Assembly: GCF_900114455.1 (NCBI RefSeq)
Contig: NZ_FOTC01000001.1
Location: forward strand, 1,079,058 to 1,143,057
DNA from: Halogranum rubrum
GTDB taxonomy: Archaea; Halobacteriota; Halobacteria; Halobacteriales; Haloferacaceae
Length of the DNA: 64,000 bases
Direction of reading: 5' to 3'
Below are positions 9,062-18,086 of the stretch, piece after piece. The position numbers were made by a program, and so were the translations under genes. Every line of letters begins with the position of its first letter. Position 1 is the first letter of the stretch. Under the pieces are notes generated by a model. It saw nothing but the letters and a program-made list of their open reading frames with translations, was not told where the DNA came from and ran no database searches.

Positions 9062-9388
9062 TCACTTCCGGACGCGTTCGAGGACGATTCGCTCTTCGAA
9101 CCCGCCACGCTCGTGGGTCTTCTCGCGGCCGAGTCGTTCTACCTCCTCGCGGTCGATGTCGTCGGTTCGGCAGATTGCACCGACGACGGCGAGGACGTCT
9201 GCGAGTTCTTCGGTCTCACCCGTCTCGCTGAACTCGGTCGCTTCCTCGACCAACTTCTCGCGCAGACGCTGGCGGTACTCCGAGTCGTCGGCGACGTGGG
9301 TCTCGGGTGTGTCGCCGCTCTGGCGAATCAACTCGGGAACGTTGTCCCGGACGAGTTTGTCGAACTCGATAGTCTCTCGGTCGCTCAT
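9062..9388 (-). CDS. MazG-like nucleoside triphosphate pyrophosphohydrolase
   Basis: 108 residues beginning MSDRETIEFDKLVRDNVPE. The phrase KLVRDNVPE and the helical REKLVEEATEF...ELADVLAVV carry the EExxE...ExxD-type metal ligands of the phosphoribosyl-ATP pyrophosphohydrolase-like/MazG superfamily. Such proteins hydrolyse non-canonical or excess NTPs to NMPs. The start at 9388 overlaps the stop of the aldo/keto reductase gene by four bases (ATGA), so the two are co-translated. A longer frame upstream only reads through the reductase gene out of frame. Confidence 0.82.
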   Translation of the reverse strand: MSDRETIEFDKLVRDNVPELIRQSGDTPETHVADDSEYRQRLREKLVEEATEFSETGETEELADVLAVVGAICRTDDIDREEVERLGREKTHERGGFEERIVLERVRK

Positions 9389-10164
9389 TCTGGGTAGAGT
9401 TCGACCTCCTCGTCTATGGCTTCGATGGCCGCGACGTCCTCGTCGTCGAGTTCCAACTCCTTCGCTTCGAAGTTCGCCCGCAGATGTGCCTCGCTGGAGG
9501 CCTTCGGGATGACGACGACGTTGTCCATCCCGCAGAGCCACGCGATGCTCACCGCGGCTTCGGTGGTGTCGTGTTTCGCGGCGACGTCCTGCAGTTCGGG
9601 CACGTCGAACACCTGTCCGCCCGCCAGCGGCGAGTAGGCGACGAGCGTGTAGTCGTGCTCGCGCGCGTGTTCGACGAGTTGCGACCGTTGAAAGAGCGGG
9701 TGATACTCCGTCTGGTGGGCGAAAAGCGGCGTCTGGAGGGACTCACGCGCTTCGTCGAGTTGGTCGACGGTGAAGTTGCTCACACCGACGTTGTGCACCT
9801 TTCCGGCGTCGACGAGGGCGTCGAACGCTGGGAGCGTCTCTGCGGCGTCGTAGCTCTCGATTGGTCGGTGGACGTAGAGGAGGTCGACGGCGTCGACGCC
9901 GAGGCGGGCGAGACTCGCCTGTGTACTCGTCAGGACGGCGTCGGGTGCGAGGCTGTCGGCCCACACTTTCGTCGCGAGAAAGAGGTCGTCGCGGGCGACG
10001 GGGCTGGCGGCGATACCCGCACCGACGACGTGCTCGTTGTGATAAATCTGTGCCGTATCGAGGTGGCGATAGCCGACGTCGAGTGCCGTCGCAATCGTCT
10101 CGGCACCGCTGGGTGCGTCGAGTCCCATCGTCCCGAGACCGACCGAGGGGAGCGAGTCGTTCAT
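9385..10164 (-). CDS. Aldo/keto reductase
   Basis: 259 residues of the TIM-barrel aldo/keto reductase family. The catalytic tetrad is readable: Asp36 (HLDTAQ), Tyr41 (IYHNE), Lys66 (LATKVW) and His99 (YVHRP). The family motif GVSNF is also present. It reduces aldehydes or ketones with NAD(P)H, with no clear substrate. The gene is the first of a two-gene operon with the MazG-like gene (ATGA overlap). Confidence 0.9.
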   Translation of the reverse strand: MNDSLPSVGLGTMGLDAPSGAETIATALDVGYRHLDTAQIYHNEHVVGAGIAASPVARDDLFLATKVWADSLAPDAVLTSTQASLARLGVDAVDLLYVHRPIESYDAAETLPAFDALVDAGKVHNVGVSNFTVDQLDEARESLQTPLFAHQTEYHPLFQRSQLVEHAREHDYTLVAYSPLAGGQVFDVPELQDVAAKHDTTEAAVSIAWLCGMDNVVVIPKASSEAHLRANFEAKELELDDEDVAAIEAIDEEVELYPE

Positions 10165-10267
10165 AGTGGATACTCACAGTTGTCGTACTTAGGCGACCGG
10201 GTCACCGCTACACTACGTCAGACATTCGACGTTACGTCGATGCGTCCGATGCGGTGGGTCGTCGAAG

Positions 10268-10936
10268 TTAGCGTCCGCCGTTTTCTGACTGGACCGGCGT
10301 CGTGATAGTGTGTTCGACCAGACTGGAGATTCCGCGACGAAGTCGGTAGGAGACGGCGCGTGGGGAGATGCTGAGTTCCGTGCCGAGGTCCGCGAGGTCG
10401 ACCGCTCGTGGTTCGTGGAAGTATCCGCGGTCGTACGCCAAGCGGAGTGCGTCGTACTGTTTCTCGGTGAGGTTGTATTCCTTTCGGAACCCCGACTTCG
10501 AGAGGTCGTACAGTTTCGAGAGGTCGATGGGCATCTCCGTCTCGACGCAGTGTGACTGAAATCGCTTCGCGTGGCGTCGGTCGGGGAAACGCAGGCGAAA
10601 CTGCCAATGCCCGCCGGTCGCTTGTGCCGCGAGGAGGGTTCCTTTGGCCTCGACGATTCCCTCGACGAGACAGTCGACGCGGTCGTTCCAGTCTAACTCG
10701 TAGAGGCGACGGTCGGGCATCGACTCGACGAGGCGAAACTGGTCGACGTTCGACGTGGAAGCGACCTGCTGTTCGAACGCGTCTAGCGCGTTGCCTTCGA
10801 CCCAGAGAAAGGGGAGGGACTGCTGTTCTGTGGGGACCACTTGGTCTAGTTCGACTTCGATACTCGGCACGGCCTCGAGTGCATCCCCCAACGCAAATGA
10901 CTCTGCCGGGAGAGAGAACTCGAGAATGATGGCCAT
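10268..10936 (-). CDS. HTH-10 family (Bat-type) transcriptional regulator
   Basis: 222 residues starting MAIILEFSLPAESFALG, a start typical of haloarchaeal bacterio-opsin-activator-like regulators; an upstream in-frame Met at 10987 is less likely. The N-terminal part is the sensor-like beta domain of these proteins. The C-terminal 60 residues are the HTH-10 domain: LTEKQYDALRLAYDRGYF, then ISPRAVSYRLRRGISSLV. It is expected to bind DNA as a cytoplasmic regulator. Its target and ligand are unknown. Confidence 0.85.
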   Translation of the reverse strand: MAIILEFSLPAESFALGDALEAVPSIEVELDQVVPTEQQSLPFLWVEGNALDAFEQQVASTSNVDQFRLVESMPDRRLYELDWNDRVDCLVEGIVEAKGTLLAAQATGGHWQFRLRFPDRRHAKRFQSHCVETEMPIDLSKLYDLSKSGFRKEYNLTEKQYDALRLAYDRGYFHEPRAVDLADLGTELSISPRAVSYRLRRGISSLVEHTITTPVQSENGGR

Positions 10937-10995
10937 AATCTCCGCTTCTCCCCCCCAACGGTAATGCGTTGGGGTCACCTCTCGCATCTCGTGAC

Positions 10996-11655
10996 TCAGC
11001 GTTTCTCGACGAGTTCCGGGAGTTCGTCGAGGCCGTCGACTTCGTACGTCGGGTCGGTGTCGAAGTCGGCCTCGGCCCGGTGTGGACGGCGGATGAACAC
11101 CGAGTCGAGTCCGGCGTCGTGGGCGGCGATGAGGTCCGTCTCACTGTCGCCGACGTAGAGACCCGTCTCGGCGTCGAGGTCGTCGAGCGCACGCTGCAGA
11201 TAGTACGTGTTCGGCTTCTTTCGAACGAGGCTCTCGGGAATCGGTTCGCGGCCGTAGGCCGTCTCGAAGAGGTGGCCGATATCGAAGTGGTCGAGGAGGA
11301 AGTCGACCGTCTCCTGTTGGTTGGAACTGACGATACCGAGCGGATGGTCGAGCGTCCGAACCACGTCGAAGTCGTCGTAGAGACCTTTGCGCCCCGCACG
11401 GACCTCCGCTTGCTGGTGCTTCGAAGAGGTGCCGTCTCGGTGTGTCCAGAACTCCGCCGGGTCGAGTCCGTACGCGTCGCAGACTCGCTGGAGTGCGTCG
11501 GGCGTCACACCCACTGCCATCTCGTCGACGTGGTCGGGGTGCGGGTCGACGTTCAGGTTCGCAAACGTCTCCGCCGTGGCCCGCCGGAGCACCTCGTACT
11601 CGACGAGCGTCACGAGGACCCCGTCGTTGTCGAAGAGAACTGCATCGTACGTCAC
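10996..11655 (-). CDS. HAD-superfamily hydrolase, phosphoglycolate phosphatase-like
   Basis: 219 residues. HAD motif I is VLFDNDGVLV (Asp9, Asp11). A cap domain follows, then motif II (GIVSSNQQ), Lys in VRKKPNTYYL and motif IV GDSETDLIAA. Expected activity is hydrolysis of a small phosphate ester with Mg2+. A TATA-like TTTTAT lies about 27 bases upstream, in the 221-base divergent region shared with the histidine kinase gene. Confidence 0.85.
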   Translation of the reverse strand: MTYDAVLFDNDGVLVTLVEYEVLRRATAETFANLNVDPHPDHVDEMAVGVTPDALQRVCDAYGLDPAEFWTHRDGTSSKHQQAEVRAGRKGLYDDFDVVRTLDHPLGIVSSNQQETVDFLLDHFDIGHLFETAYGREPIPESLVRKKPNTYYLQRALDDLDAETGLYVGDSETDLIAAHDAGLDSVFIRRPHRAEADFDTDPTYEVDGLDELPELVEKR

Positions 11656-11876
11656 AGCATAGTCGAGACGTCGCTCGATAAAACGCGTTTCGGCGTCAGT
11701 CTATCGAGGAGCGCAGGTTGGTTTCTAGCCACAAATTCTGTCAACTATGTATTTCAGGGACGCAGATATTTGTATGCTTAGACACACTGTGTTTCCGTGA
11801 ACTTCGACTCAGATGGCGGTACCTCTCGTCGGCTGTCCTCCGTGGAGAGTCGGCCACCCTCCTCACGACGTGGACG

Positions 11877-13466
11877 ATGACCGACGCCGACGTCGACGTC
11901 GACGAACGGTTGGCTGCCGCACTGTTTCGTGACCCAGGAGGCCTGATGGGCCTCCTCGACGCCGACGGGACGATTCGTCGTGTCAACCAAACCGCGGCCA
12001 AGTCTCTCGGCTTCGACGAAGAGTCGCTCGTTGGCGAGTCGCTCGCAGCGCTCCCGGGGTGGTCGGCGTCGACACGTGAGCAACTTCGTGACGCGCTCGA
12101 TGCTGTGCGAGACGGCGAGTTCGCCCAACTCGAAGTCGAAAACCAAGCCTTCTCCAGGAGCAGGTGGTTCCACCTCTCACTGTGGCCCGCACTCGACGAC
12201 AGCGAGACCGTCGACACGCTCGTGCTACGCGGTATCGACGTCACCCGAGAGAGAGCGACGCGGACGGAGCGTAGACGGCTCAAACGGCAACGCGACGCAG
12301 AGCGAGAACTGCTCGAACGAGTCTTGGAGACTGCTCCAGTTTCGATTTACGTAACGAACGACGACCACGACGTCGTCAGAACGAACAGTCGTCTCGACTC
12401 TCTTCTGACAGAACTCGGCGTCGACTCCGTAGCGCAGTTAGGAACGACTGACCACGTGACCCTGCTCGACGCTGACGGAACTCCACTCGACCCGCCGACG
12501 CTCGTCAGCGACGTGGTGTTCGAGACGGGGCGTGCGGTCGACGGAGTGAAACGTGGGGTCGAACTCGACGACGGCAGCAGACGCTGGTTCTCGGTGAACG
12601 CCGTTCCCGTCTTCGACGACGGTGGAGACGTCGAGTACGTGGTGAGCTGTAAGATAGATATCACGGGCCAAGAGCTCCAGCACCAAGCGCTCACACTCTC
12701 GAAACAGCGTATCACGGTTTTAAACCGCGTTCTCCGCCACGACATCCGAACCCAATCGAACATCATCGCGGGCTACGCCGACCTCATCGCCTCCGCTACC
12801 GAAGCGAGTTCTGAGGCAAGTACGTTCGCCCGTATCGTCGCGGACACGGCGAGTGAACTCTCCGAGATGAGCGACACCGTCCGAAAGATGGAGGAGATTA
12901 TCGGTGGCGTGGAGGGGGCGGAGGTGGTCGCTCTCGACACACTCGTCTCCGATGCGGTTGCCTCTTTCGAGCGCGAGTATCCGAACGCCTCGCTCGACGT
13001 CGACGTTCTCAGTCCGCTCTTCGTGTTCGGCGTTCCCGGTCTCACCGAGGTGTTCTCTCAAGTGTTGAAGAACGCGGTGACACACAACGACAGCGAACAC
13101 CCACGAGTCTCGCTCACGACGCGCCGGCTAGAGACGCCGTCTCTGGTCGAAGTGCGTATCTCTGACAACGGGCCCGGCATCCCACACGAGGAGGTAGAGG
13201 TGCTCAGCCGCGACGCGGAGGACTCACTCCACCACGGAAGCGGGCTTGGCCTATGGTTCGTCAACTGGCTGGTGGTCGGTGTCGGTGGCTCTCTCGACTT
13301 CGAGACTGACGACACCGGCACGACCGTCGTGATTCGACTTCGTGAACAGACGGAGCGGTCACAGGTCGTCAGCCTCGAAGACGCTCACACCGGGGACATC
13401 GACGACACCGACGACGCCGAAAACTTTGAACACACTAGCGACGCTGGTGACGAACCCACCGGTTGA
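11877..13466 (+). CDS. PAS-domain sensor histidine kinase
   Basis: 529 residues from the ATG at 11877; codons upstream lack normal composition and a PAS domain begins right after this start. Two PAS units are visible: DADGTIRRVNQTAAKSLGF, and a second starting LETAPVSIYVTNDD. The HisKA-like helix has the phospho-acceptor His in VLRHDIRTQSN. The ATPase part shows the N box LKNAVTHND, G1 DNGPGI and G2 GSGLGLWFVN. No transmembrane segment is seen, so it is likely a cytoplasmic sensor. The C-terminal tail is Asp/Thr-rich. Haloarchaeal kinases of this sort often lack an adjacent response regulator; one exists 6.6 kb away at 20067. Confidence 0.88.
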   Translation: MTDADVDVDERLAAALFRDPGGLMGLLDADGTIRRVNQTAAKSLGFDEESLVGESLAALPGWSASTREQLRDALDAVRDGEFAQLEVENQAFSRSRWFHLSLWPALDDSETVDTLVLRGIDVTRERATRTERRRLKRQRDAERELLERVLETAPVSIYVTNDDHDVVRTNSRLDSLLTELGVDSVAQLGTTDHVTLLDADGTPLDPPTLVSDVVFETGRAVDGVKRGVELDDGSRRWFSVNAVPVFDDGGDVEYVVSCKIDITGQELQHQALTLSKQRITVLNRVLRHDIRTQSNIIAGYADLIASATEASSEASTFARIVADTASELSEMSDTVRKMEEIIGGVEGAEVVALDTLVSDAVASFEREYPNASLDVDVLSPLFVFGVPGLTEVFSQVLKNAVTHNDSEHPRVSLTTRRLETPSLVEVRISDNGPGIPHEEVEVLSRDAEDSLHHGSGLGLWFVNWLVVGVGGSLDFETDDTGTTVVIRLREQTERSQVVSLEDAHTGDIDDTDDAENFEHTSDAGDEPTG

Positions 13467-13591
13467 TTCTCGCTCTCGGTTCGTGACGATACCGTCGACG
13501 GCTTACCGGGTCACGGTCGCTTTTCCCCGTCGCCTCCGTAGTGTCGCACGATGACGATGACCACGCAAACGTCTCAGACGGGGGCGACACG

Positions 13592-14632
13592 ATGACCGAC
13601 TCACTCGCCATCGTCGGTGCAGGGGCCGCTGGCGCGGGAGCGGCGTACGCCCTCCGCGACAGCGACGTCGACGTGACCATCTTCGAGAAGAGCCGTGGCG
13701 TCTGCGGGCGTGCGGCCACTCGCCGGAAAGAGGGGTGTCGCTACGACCACGGCGCGAACTACATCAAGGACGCCGACGGGCGAACGACCGACCTCCTGTC
13801 CGAACTCGGTGAGGACGGACTCGTCGACATCGAAGAACCGGTCTGGACGTTCGACGCCGCCGGCCAACTCTCCGAGGGCGACGGCGATAGAGACGCGCAC
13901 AAGTGGACGTGGGAGGACGGAATCACTCAGTTAGCCAAACGTCTACTCGCACAGACGGACGTCCACGTCGACCAACCGACCCGAATCGAATCGGTCGAGC
14001 GTGGTGACCACTGGCACCTCACCGACACCGACGGCGAGACGCACGGCCCGTTCGATAGCTTGCTACTCACGCCGCCGGCACCGCAGACTGCCGCACTCCT
14101 CGCGGAGTCGAAGTGGAACGACGAGCGCTTACCGGCACTCATCGAAGCCGTCGGAGCCGTCTCCTACCGCACGATTCGGACGTACGTCCTCGACTACGGC
14201 TTCGAACTCGATGTTCCCTACTACGCGCTCGTCAACACTGACAAGAACCACGCGGTGGGGTGGCTCTCACGCGAGGAGTGCAAACCGGGACACGTCCCCG
14301 ACGGCGAGACGCTCCTCGTCGTCCAGATGAGTCCCGACTGGTCCACCGACCACTACGACGACCCGCTGGACGAGTCGGCGCCCACCGTCGCCCAGATGGT
14401 TGCCGAACTCCTCGACGACGAGCGACTGTCCGACCCGGAGTGGGTCGACGACCAAGGGTGGCGCTACGCGCTCCCGGACGACGGTGCCGTAGACGACGTG
14501 ATTCGGAGCGCCGAGGACGAGAGACTCTACTTCGCGGGCGATTGGGTCGTCGGCGACGCGCGGGTTCACGCGGCGCTCTGGAACGGTATCGAGACGGGAG
14601 AACGAATCGGCGAGTCGCTTCGAGGCGACTGA
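13592..14632 (+). CDS. FAD-dependent oxidoreductase (renalase / amine oxidase-like)
   Basis: 346 residues from ATG 13592, which puts the dinucleotide-binding motif SLAIVGAGAAGAGAA at the extreme N terminus as usual. A GTG at 13541 would add 17 acidic residues and cannot be excluded. FEKSRGVCGRAATRR matches the second conserved segment of renalase-like flavoproteins. The C-terminal FAD motif is LYFAGDWVVGDARVHAALWNG. Expected activity is flavin-dependent oxidation of an amine or a dihydronicotinamide-like compound. The substrate is unknown. Confidence 0.85.
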   Translation: MTDSLAIVGAGAAGAGAAYALRDSDVDVTIFEKSRGVCGRAATRRKEGCRYDHGANYIKDADGRTTDLLSELGEDGLVDIEEPVWTFDAAGQLSEGDGDRDAHKWTWEDGITQLAKRLLAQTDVHVDQPTRIESVERGDHWHLTDTDGETHGPFDSLLLTPPAPQTAALLAESKWNDERLPALIEAVGAVSYRTIRTYVLDYGFELDVPYYALVNTDKNHAVGWLSREECKPGHVPDGETLLVVQMSPDWSTDHYDDPLDESAPTVAQMVAELLDDERLSDPEWVDDQGWRYALPDDGAVDDVIRSAEDERLYFAGDWVVGDARVHAALWNGIETGERIGESLRGD

Positions 14633-14662
14633 GCGACCGGCCGAGTCGAGTGGACCAGCCGA

Positions 14663-16336
14663 CTACTCGTTGCGGCGCTGTTTGAGGTTCTGCCGCGTGA
14701 ACTGCGGGCTGGCACGCAGTCCTTTCTTCGAACGGAACGACCGATAGAGCAGGAAGCCGATAGGGAGCGTCAGTGCGGCGACCACGGCCGCCGGTTCCCA
14801 CGACCCGCCGAAGGCGTAGAGGATGGCCGACGACAGGACGCCGACGGCGATGAAGATGGCGAAGGCGAGCCGTTTGGCCAGTTTGTCGAAGACGCCGTTC
14901 TTGTCGTCGACGCGGACGTTGAGCGTCAGATTCTCGCGCTCGACCCGGTCGAGGACGCGTTCGAGTTTCGGGGGGACGCGAACGAGTGAGCGAGAGGTCG
15001 ACTGGAGTTGGTCCGAGACGTTGCCGGCGACCTGTTTGATGGTCTCTTCTCTGTACCCTTCTTGTGTCAAGTACTCCGTCGCGACAGAGATGAAGTCGAA
15101 GTTCTCGTCGAGGGTGACACAGACGCCTTCGACGACGGTGGCGACGCGGAGGACGAGTGCGAGGTTCCGAGGGAGCCGCAGCGGGAACTCGTAAATCGTC
15201 GACTCGACTTGCTCGATGATCTGGTTGACGCGATACTGTTCGATGTCCTCGCCGCGAGCGTCGGCGATGGCGAGTTCCATCACGTCGGACATCACCTGTC
15301 GGTCGGCGTCGGGCGAGAGCGTTCCCATCTCGATGAGCGTGTCCAAGATGGCGTCGATGTCCTGGTTGGCGACGGCGATGTAGAACTCGACGATCTTGTT
15401 CTGGATGAACGAGTCGACGCGGCCGCTCATCCCGAAGTCGTAGAAGATGACCGCGCCGTCGTCGTCGACGGCCAGATTGCCGGGATGCGGGTCGGCGTGG
15501 AAGACGCCGTCGTCGATGATCATCTGGAGGTAGATGCGCTGGAGGCGTTCGGCGAGTTCGGTTCGGTCGATACCCATCTCGTCGAGCGTCTGAATGTCGG
15601 ATATCTTCACGCCGGGCAGGTACTCCATCGTGAGCACGCGTGGCCCCGAGACGTCGTCGGCGACGGTCGGAATCCGGATATCGCGGTTGCCTTCGAAGTT
15701 CGACTGAATCTCTTTCAGCATCTCGGCCTCGCGGTTGTAGTCCATCTCTTGGCGGATGGTCTTCGCGAACTCGTCGGCGAGGTTCTCCAGAGAGAACGCC
15801 CGACCCTGTCCGATGAACCGCTGGACGAGCGGAAGCGACCACCGAATGACGCGAAGGTCGGCCTCGACGAGTTCCTCGATTCCGGGGCGACGAACCTTGA
15901 CGGCCACTTTCTCGCCGTCGTACTCGGCGAGATACACCTGTCCGAGACTCGCGCCGCTGATGGCCTCGGTGTCGAAGTCGGTGAACACCTCGTCGACGGG
16001 GCCGAGGTCCTCGTGGAGCACCTGTTGTGCATCGGCCCACTCGGCGGGTGGCACCTCGTCTTGGAGACTCGACAGGACGTCGACGTACTCCGGCGGCAGG
16101 ATGTCGGGACGTGTCGACAGCAGTTGGCCGAGTTTGATGAACGTCGGTCCGAGGGTCAGAAGCGAATCGAGCAGTACCTCTGCACGGCGAACTCTCGTCT
16201 CGGCGTCGACGCTTCGTGAGCGGCCGAACAGAACGAACCGCTTTCGGTCCCGTGTGTACGCGACGATGAGCGGGGAGAACTGATAGAAGACGAGTAGAAA
16301 TCGCCAGTAGGCGCGGAGATTTACCAGGGTAACCAC
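14663..16336 (-). CDS. ABC1/AarF/UbiB family atypical protein kinase-like ATPase
   Basis: 557 residues. Family hallmarks are KLGQLLSTR (KxGQ motif), nucleotide-binding Lys in EKVAVKVRRPG, the catalytic-loop analogue HADPHPGN and metal-binding YDFGMSG. Two hydrophobic segments near the C terminus probably anchor it in the membrane. In bacteria and mitochondria UbiB/COQ8 supports quinone biosynthesis or lipid handling through ATPase activity. Haloarchaea use menaquinone-type quinones, so the exact role here is inferred only as quinone or prenyl-lipid homeostasis. GTG start, seven bases after the Hsp20 stop, indicates an operon. Confidence 0.88.
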   Translation of the reverse strand: MVTLVNLRAYWRFLLVFYQFSPLIVAYTRDRKRFVLFGRSRSVDAETRVRRAEVLLDSLLTLGPTFIKLGQLLSTRPDILPPEYVDVLSSLQDEVPPAEWADAQQVLHEDLGPVDEVFTDFDTEAISGASLGQVYLAEYDGEKVAVKVRRPGIEELVEADLRVIRWSLPLVQRFIGQGRAFSLENLADEFAKTIRQEMDYNREAEMLKEIQSNFEGNRDIRIPTVADDVSGPRVLTMEYLPGVKISDIQTLDEMGIDRTELAERLQRIYLQMIIDDGVFHADPHPGNLAVDDDGAVIFYDFGMSGRVDSFIQNKIVEFYIAVANQDIDAILDTLIEMGTLSPDADRQVMSDVMELAIADARGEDIEQYRVNQIIEQVESTIYEFPLRLPRNLALVLRVATVVEGVCVTLDENFDFISVATEYLTQEGYREETIKQVAGNVSDQLQSTSRSLVRVPPKLERVLDRVERENLTLNVRVDDKNGVFDKLAKRLAFAIFIAVGVLSSAILYAFGGSWEPAAVVAALTLPIGFLLYRSFRSKKGLRASPQFTRQNLKQRRNE

Positions 16337-16343
16337 TCCGGGC

Positions 16344-16700
16344 TTACGCGTCCTCTATCTCGATGGTCTGCCCGGGGGCGGCCTCGCGTTTCGGTAGTCG
16401 GATTTCGAGCACGCCGCGTTCCATGTCGGCGTCGGCACCGGCACCGGTCGCGTCCGGCGGGAGGGGAATCTCGGCGTCGAGGAACAGCGAGCGGTCCTCG
16501 CGCACGTAGCGGAACTCCGGGGGGAGTGCTTTCTCACGACGCGCTTCGATGACGAGTTTGTTGTTCTCGATGCTGATGTCAGCGGTCTCACCCGAGACAC
16601 CGGGGAGGTCGAGAACGATGAGGTACGCGTCGTCACTCTCCAACAGGTCCGCGAAGACGGCCTCCGGGAGTTCACGCAGCGCGTCACGCAATGCTGACAT
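16344..16700 (-). CDS. Hsp20 / alpha-crystallin family chaperone
   Basis: 118 residues. The alpha-crystallin domain is recognisable from YLIVLDLPGVS, DISIENNKLVIEARR and the terminal beta strand GVLEIRLPKRE, with an IEI-type C-terminal motif (QTIEIEDA) used for oligomer contacts. It holds unfolded proteins in an ATP-independent way. A TATA-like CTTTTTC about 27 bases before the ATG implies a leaderless mRNA. The gene precedes ubiB with a seven-base gap, linking a stress chaperone to a membrane ATPase. Confidence 0.92.
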   Translation of the reverse strand: MSALRDALRELPEAVFADLLESDDAYLIVLDLPGVSGETADISIENNKLVIEARREKALPPEFRYVREDRSLFLDAEIPLPPDATGAGADADMERGVLEIRLPKREAAPGQTIEIEDA

Positions 16701-16862
16701 GGACGATTCTTAGGCCCGGGGGTCGAAAAAGCCCGCGGTCGGTGAGGCGATTTCCGGTGTGTGTCGCAATAGCACATGATGCCTCTCTCGTCGTCCCGAC
16801 GTGTCTCCGCCGCCGGTGCCGGGAGGACAGACGCTTTCACGCTCGGGGCGCAACTCCCGCGT

Positions 16863-18086
16863 ATGCCCCACGACGACTTGCGACGCGCAGGGTTCAAAGA
16901 ACAGACCCGCGTCGCCGCCGCCCGCGAGACGATACTGGAGGCGGTGACACCACACGACCGAACCGACCGCATTCCCCTCGACCGAGCGGACGGTCGCACG
17001 GTTGCCGAGACGCTGACCGCGCCGAACCCGGTTCCCGGCTACGACCGCGCCGCGATGGACGGGTTCGCCGTGCGCGCCGAGGACACCTTCGGCGCGTCGG
17101 ACCGCTCGCCGAACGTCCTCCACGAGGGTGCCGACGCCGTCGTCCCCGGCGAGGCTGTCCGCGTCCACACAGGAAGCGAACTCCCCGAGGGTGCCGACGC
17201 CGTCGTCATGGTCGAGCAGACCGAGACCGTCGGCGACGACGTGGAAGTGTTCGACGGCGTCGCCGAAGGTGAGAACGTCGGTCCCATCGGCGAGGACGTC
17301 GCCGAAGGAGAGGCGCTATACGAACCGGGTCACCGACTTCGGCCCTCCGACCTCGGTCTACTGAAGTCCGTGGGTGTCACGGAGGTCACCGTCTTCGACT
17401 ATCCGACCGTGGGCGTGATTCCGACCGGCGAGGAACTCGTCCAGTCGGACCCCCGACCCGGAGAGGTCATCGAGACGAACGGGCTGACCGTCTCGAAGTT
17501 CGCCTCGCGGTGGGGTGGCGTTCCGACCTACCGAGACGTCGTCACCGACGACCCCGAGGCACTTCGTGCGGCCATCCAACGCGACCTGACGAAGGACGTC
17601 GTCGTCCTCACCGGCGGGTCCTCCGTGGGTGAACGCGACTACACGCCCGAAGTCGTCGACGAACTCGGCGAGGTGCTGGTCCACGGCGTCGCGCTGAAAC
17701 CCGGTCACCCCGTCGCACTCGGTGTCGTCGAGGAGACACCCGTGTTGATGCTCCCGGGCTATCCCGTCGCCTGCATCATCAACGCGGTACAGTTCCTCCG
17801 CCCCGTGCTGAAGCGAATCGGAAACCTCCCCGAGGAACCGCACCCGACCACCGACGCGACGCTGACGCGGAAGATTACCAGCGAACCCGGGACGCGAACG
17901 TTCGTCCGGGTGCGCATCGAGACGGACGAAGACGGCGAGCGCAGGGCGACACCTACCCGCGCCAGCGGATCGGGCGTGCTCTCCAGTGTCGCACTCGCCG
18001 ACGGATGGGTCGTCGTTCCCGAGGGTCGGGAGGGAATCGCCGAAGGAGAGACTGTCGCCGTCGAGAACTGGGAGTGGTCGGCATGA
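16863..18086 (+). CDS. moeA: Molybdopterin molybdotransferase MoeA, first copy
   Basis: 407 residues from ATG 16863; sequence upstream in frame is poor coding DNA. Landmarks are GYDRAAMDGFAVRAEDTFG, GVIPTGEELVQ, the molybdopterin-binding loop VLTGGSSVGERDYTP and the substrate region KPGHPVALGV...LPGYPVACI. It ligates molybdate or tungstate into adenylated molybdopterin. The following gene is a second MoeA that overlaps it by four bases (ATGA). Two moeA genes in tandem are common in archaea and may serve different metals or cofactors. Confidence 0.93.
   Translation: MPHDDLRRAGFKEQTRVAAARETILEAVTPHDRTDRIPLDRADGRTVAETLTAPNPVPGYDRAAMDGFAVRAEDTFGASDRSPNVLHEGADAVVPGEAVRVHTGSELPEGADAVVMVEQTETVGDDVEVFDGVAEGENVGPIGEDVAEGEALYEPGHRLRPSDLGLLKSVGVTEVTVFDYPTVGVIPTGEELVQSDPRPGEVIETNGLTVSKFASRWGGVPTYRDVVTDDPEALRAAIQRDLTKDVVVLTGGSSVGERDYTPEVVDELGEVLVHGVALKPGHPVALGVVEETPVLMLPGYPVACIINAVQFLRPVLKRIGNLPEEPHPTTDATLTRKITSEPGTRTFVRVRIETDEDGERRATPTRASGSGVLSSVALADGWVVVPEGREGIAEGETVAVENWEWSA

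Noticed and set aside
15008-16219. Plus-strand open frame of 403 codons opposite ubiB
   Set aside because: ubiB has complete family motifs on the other strand; the plus frame has none and mirrors its codon bias.
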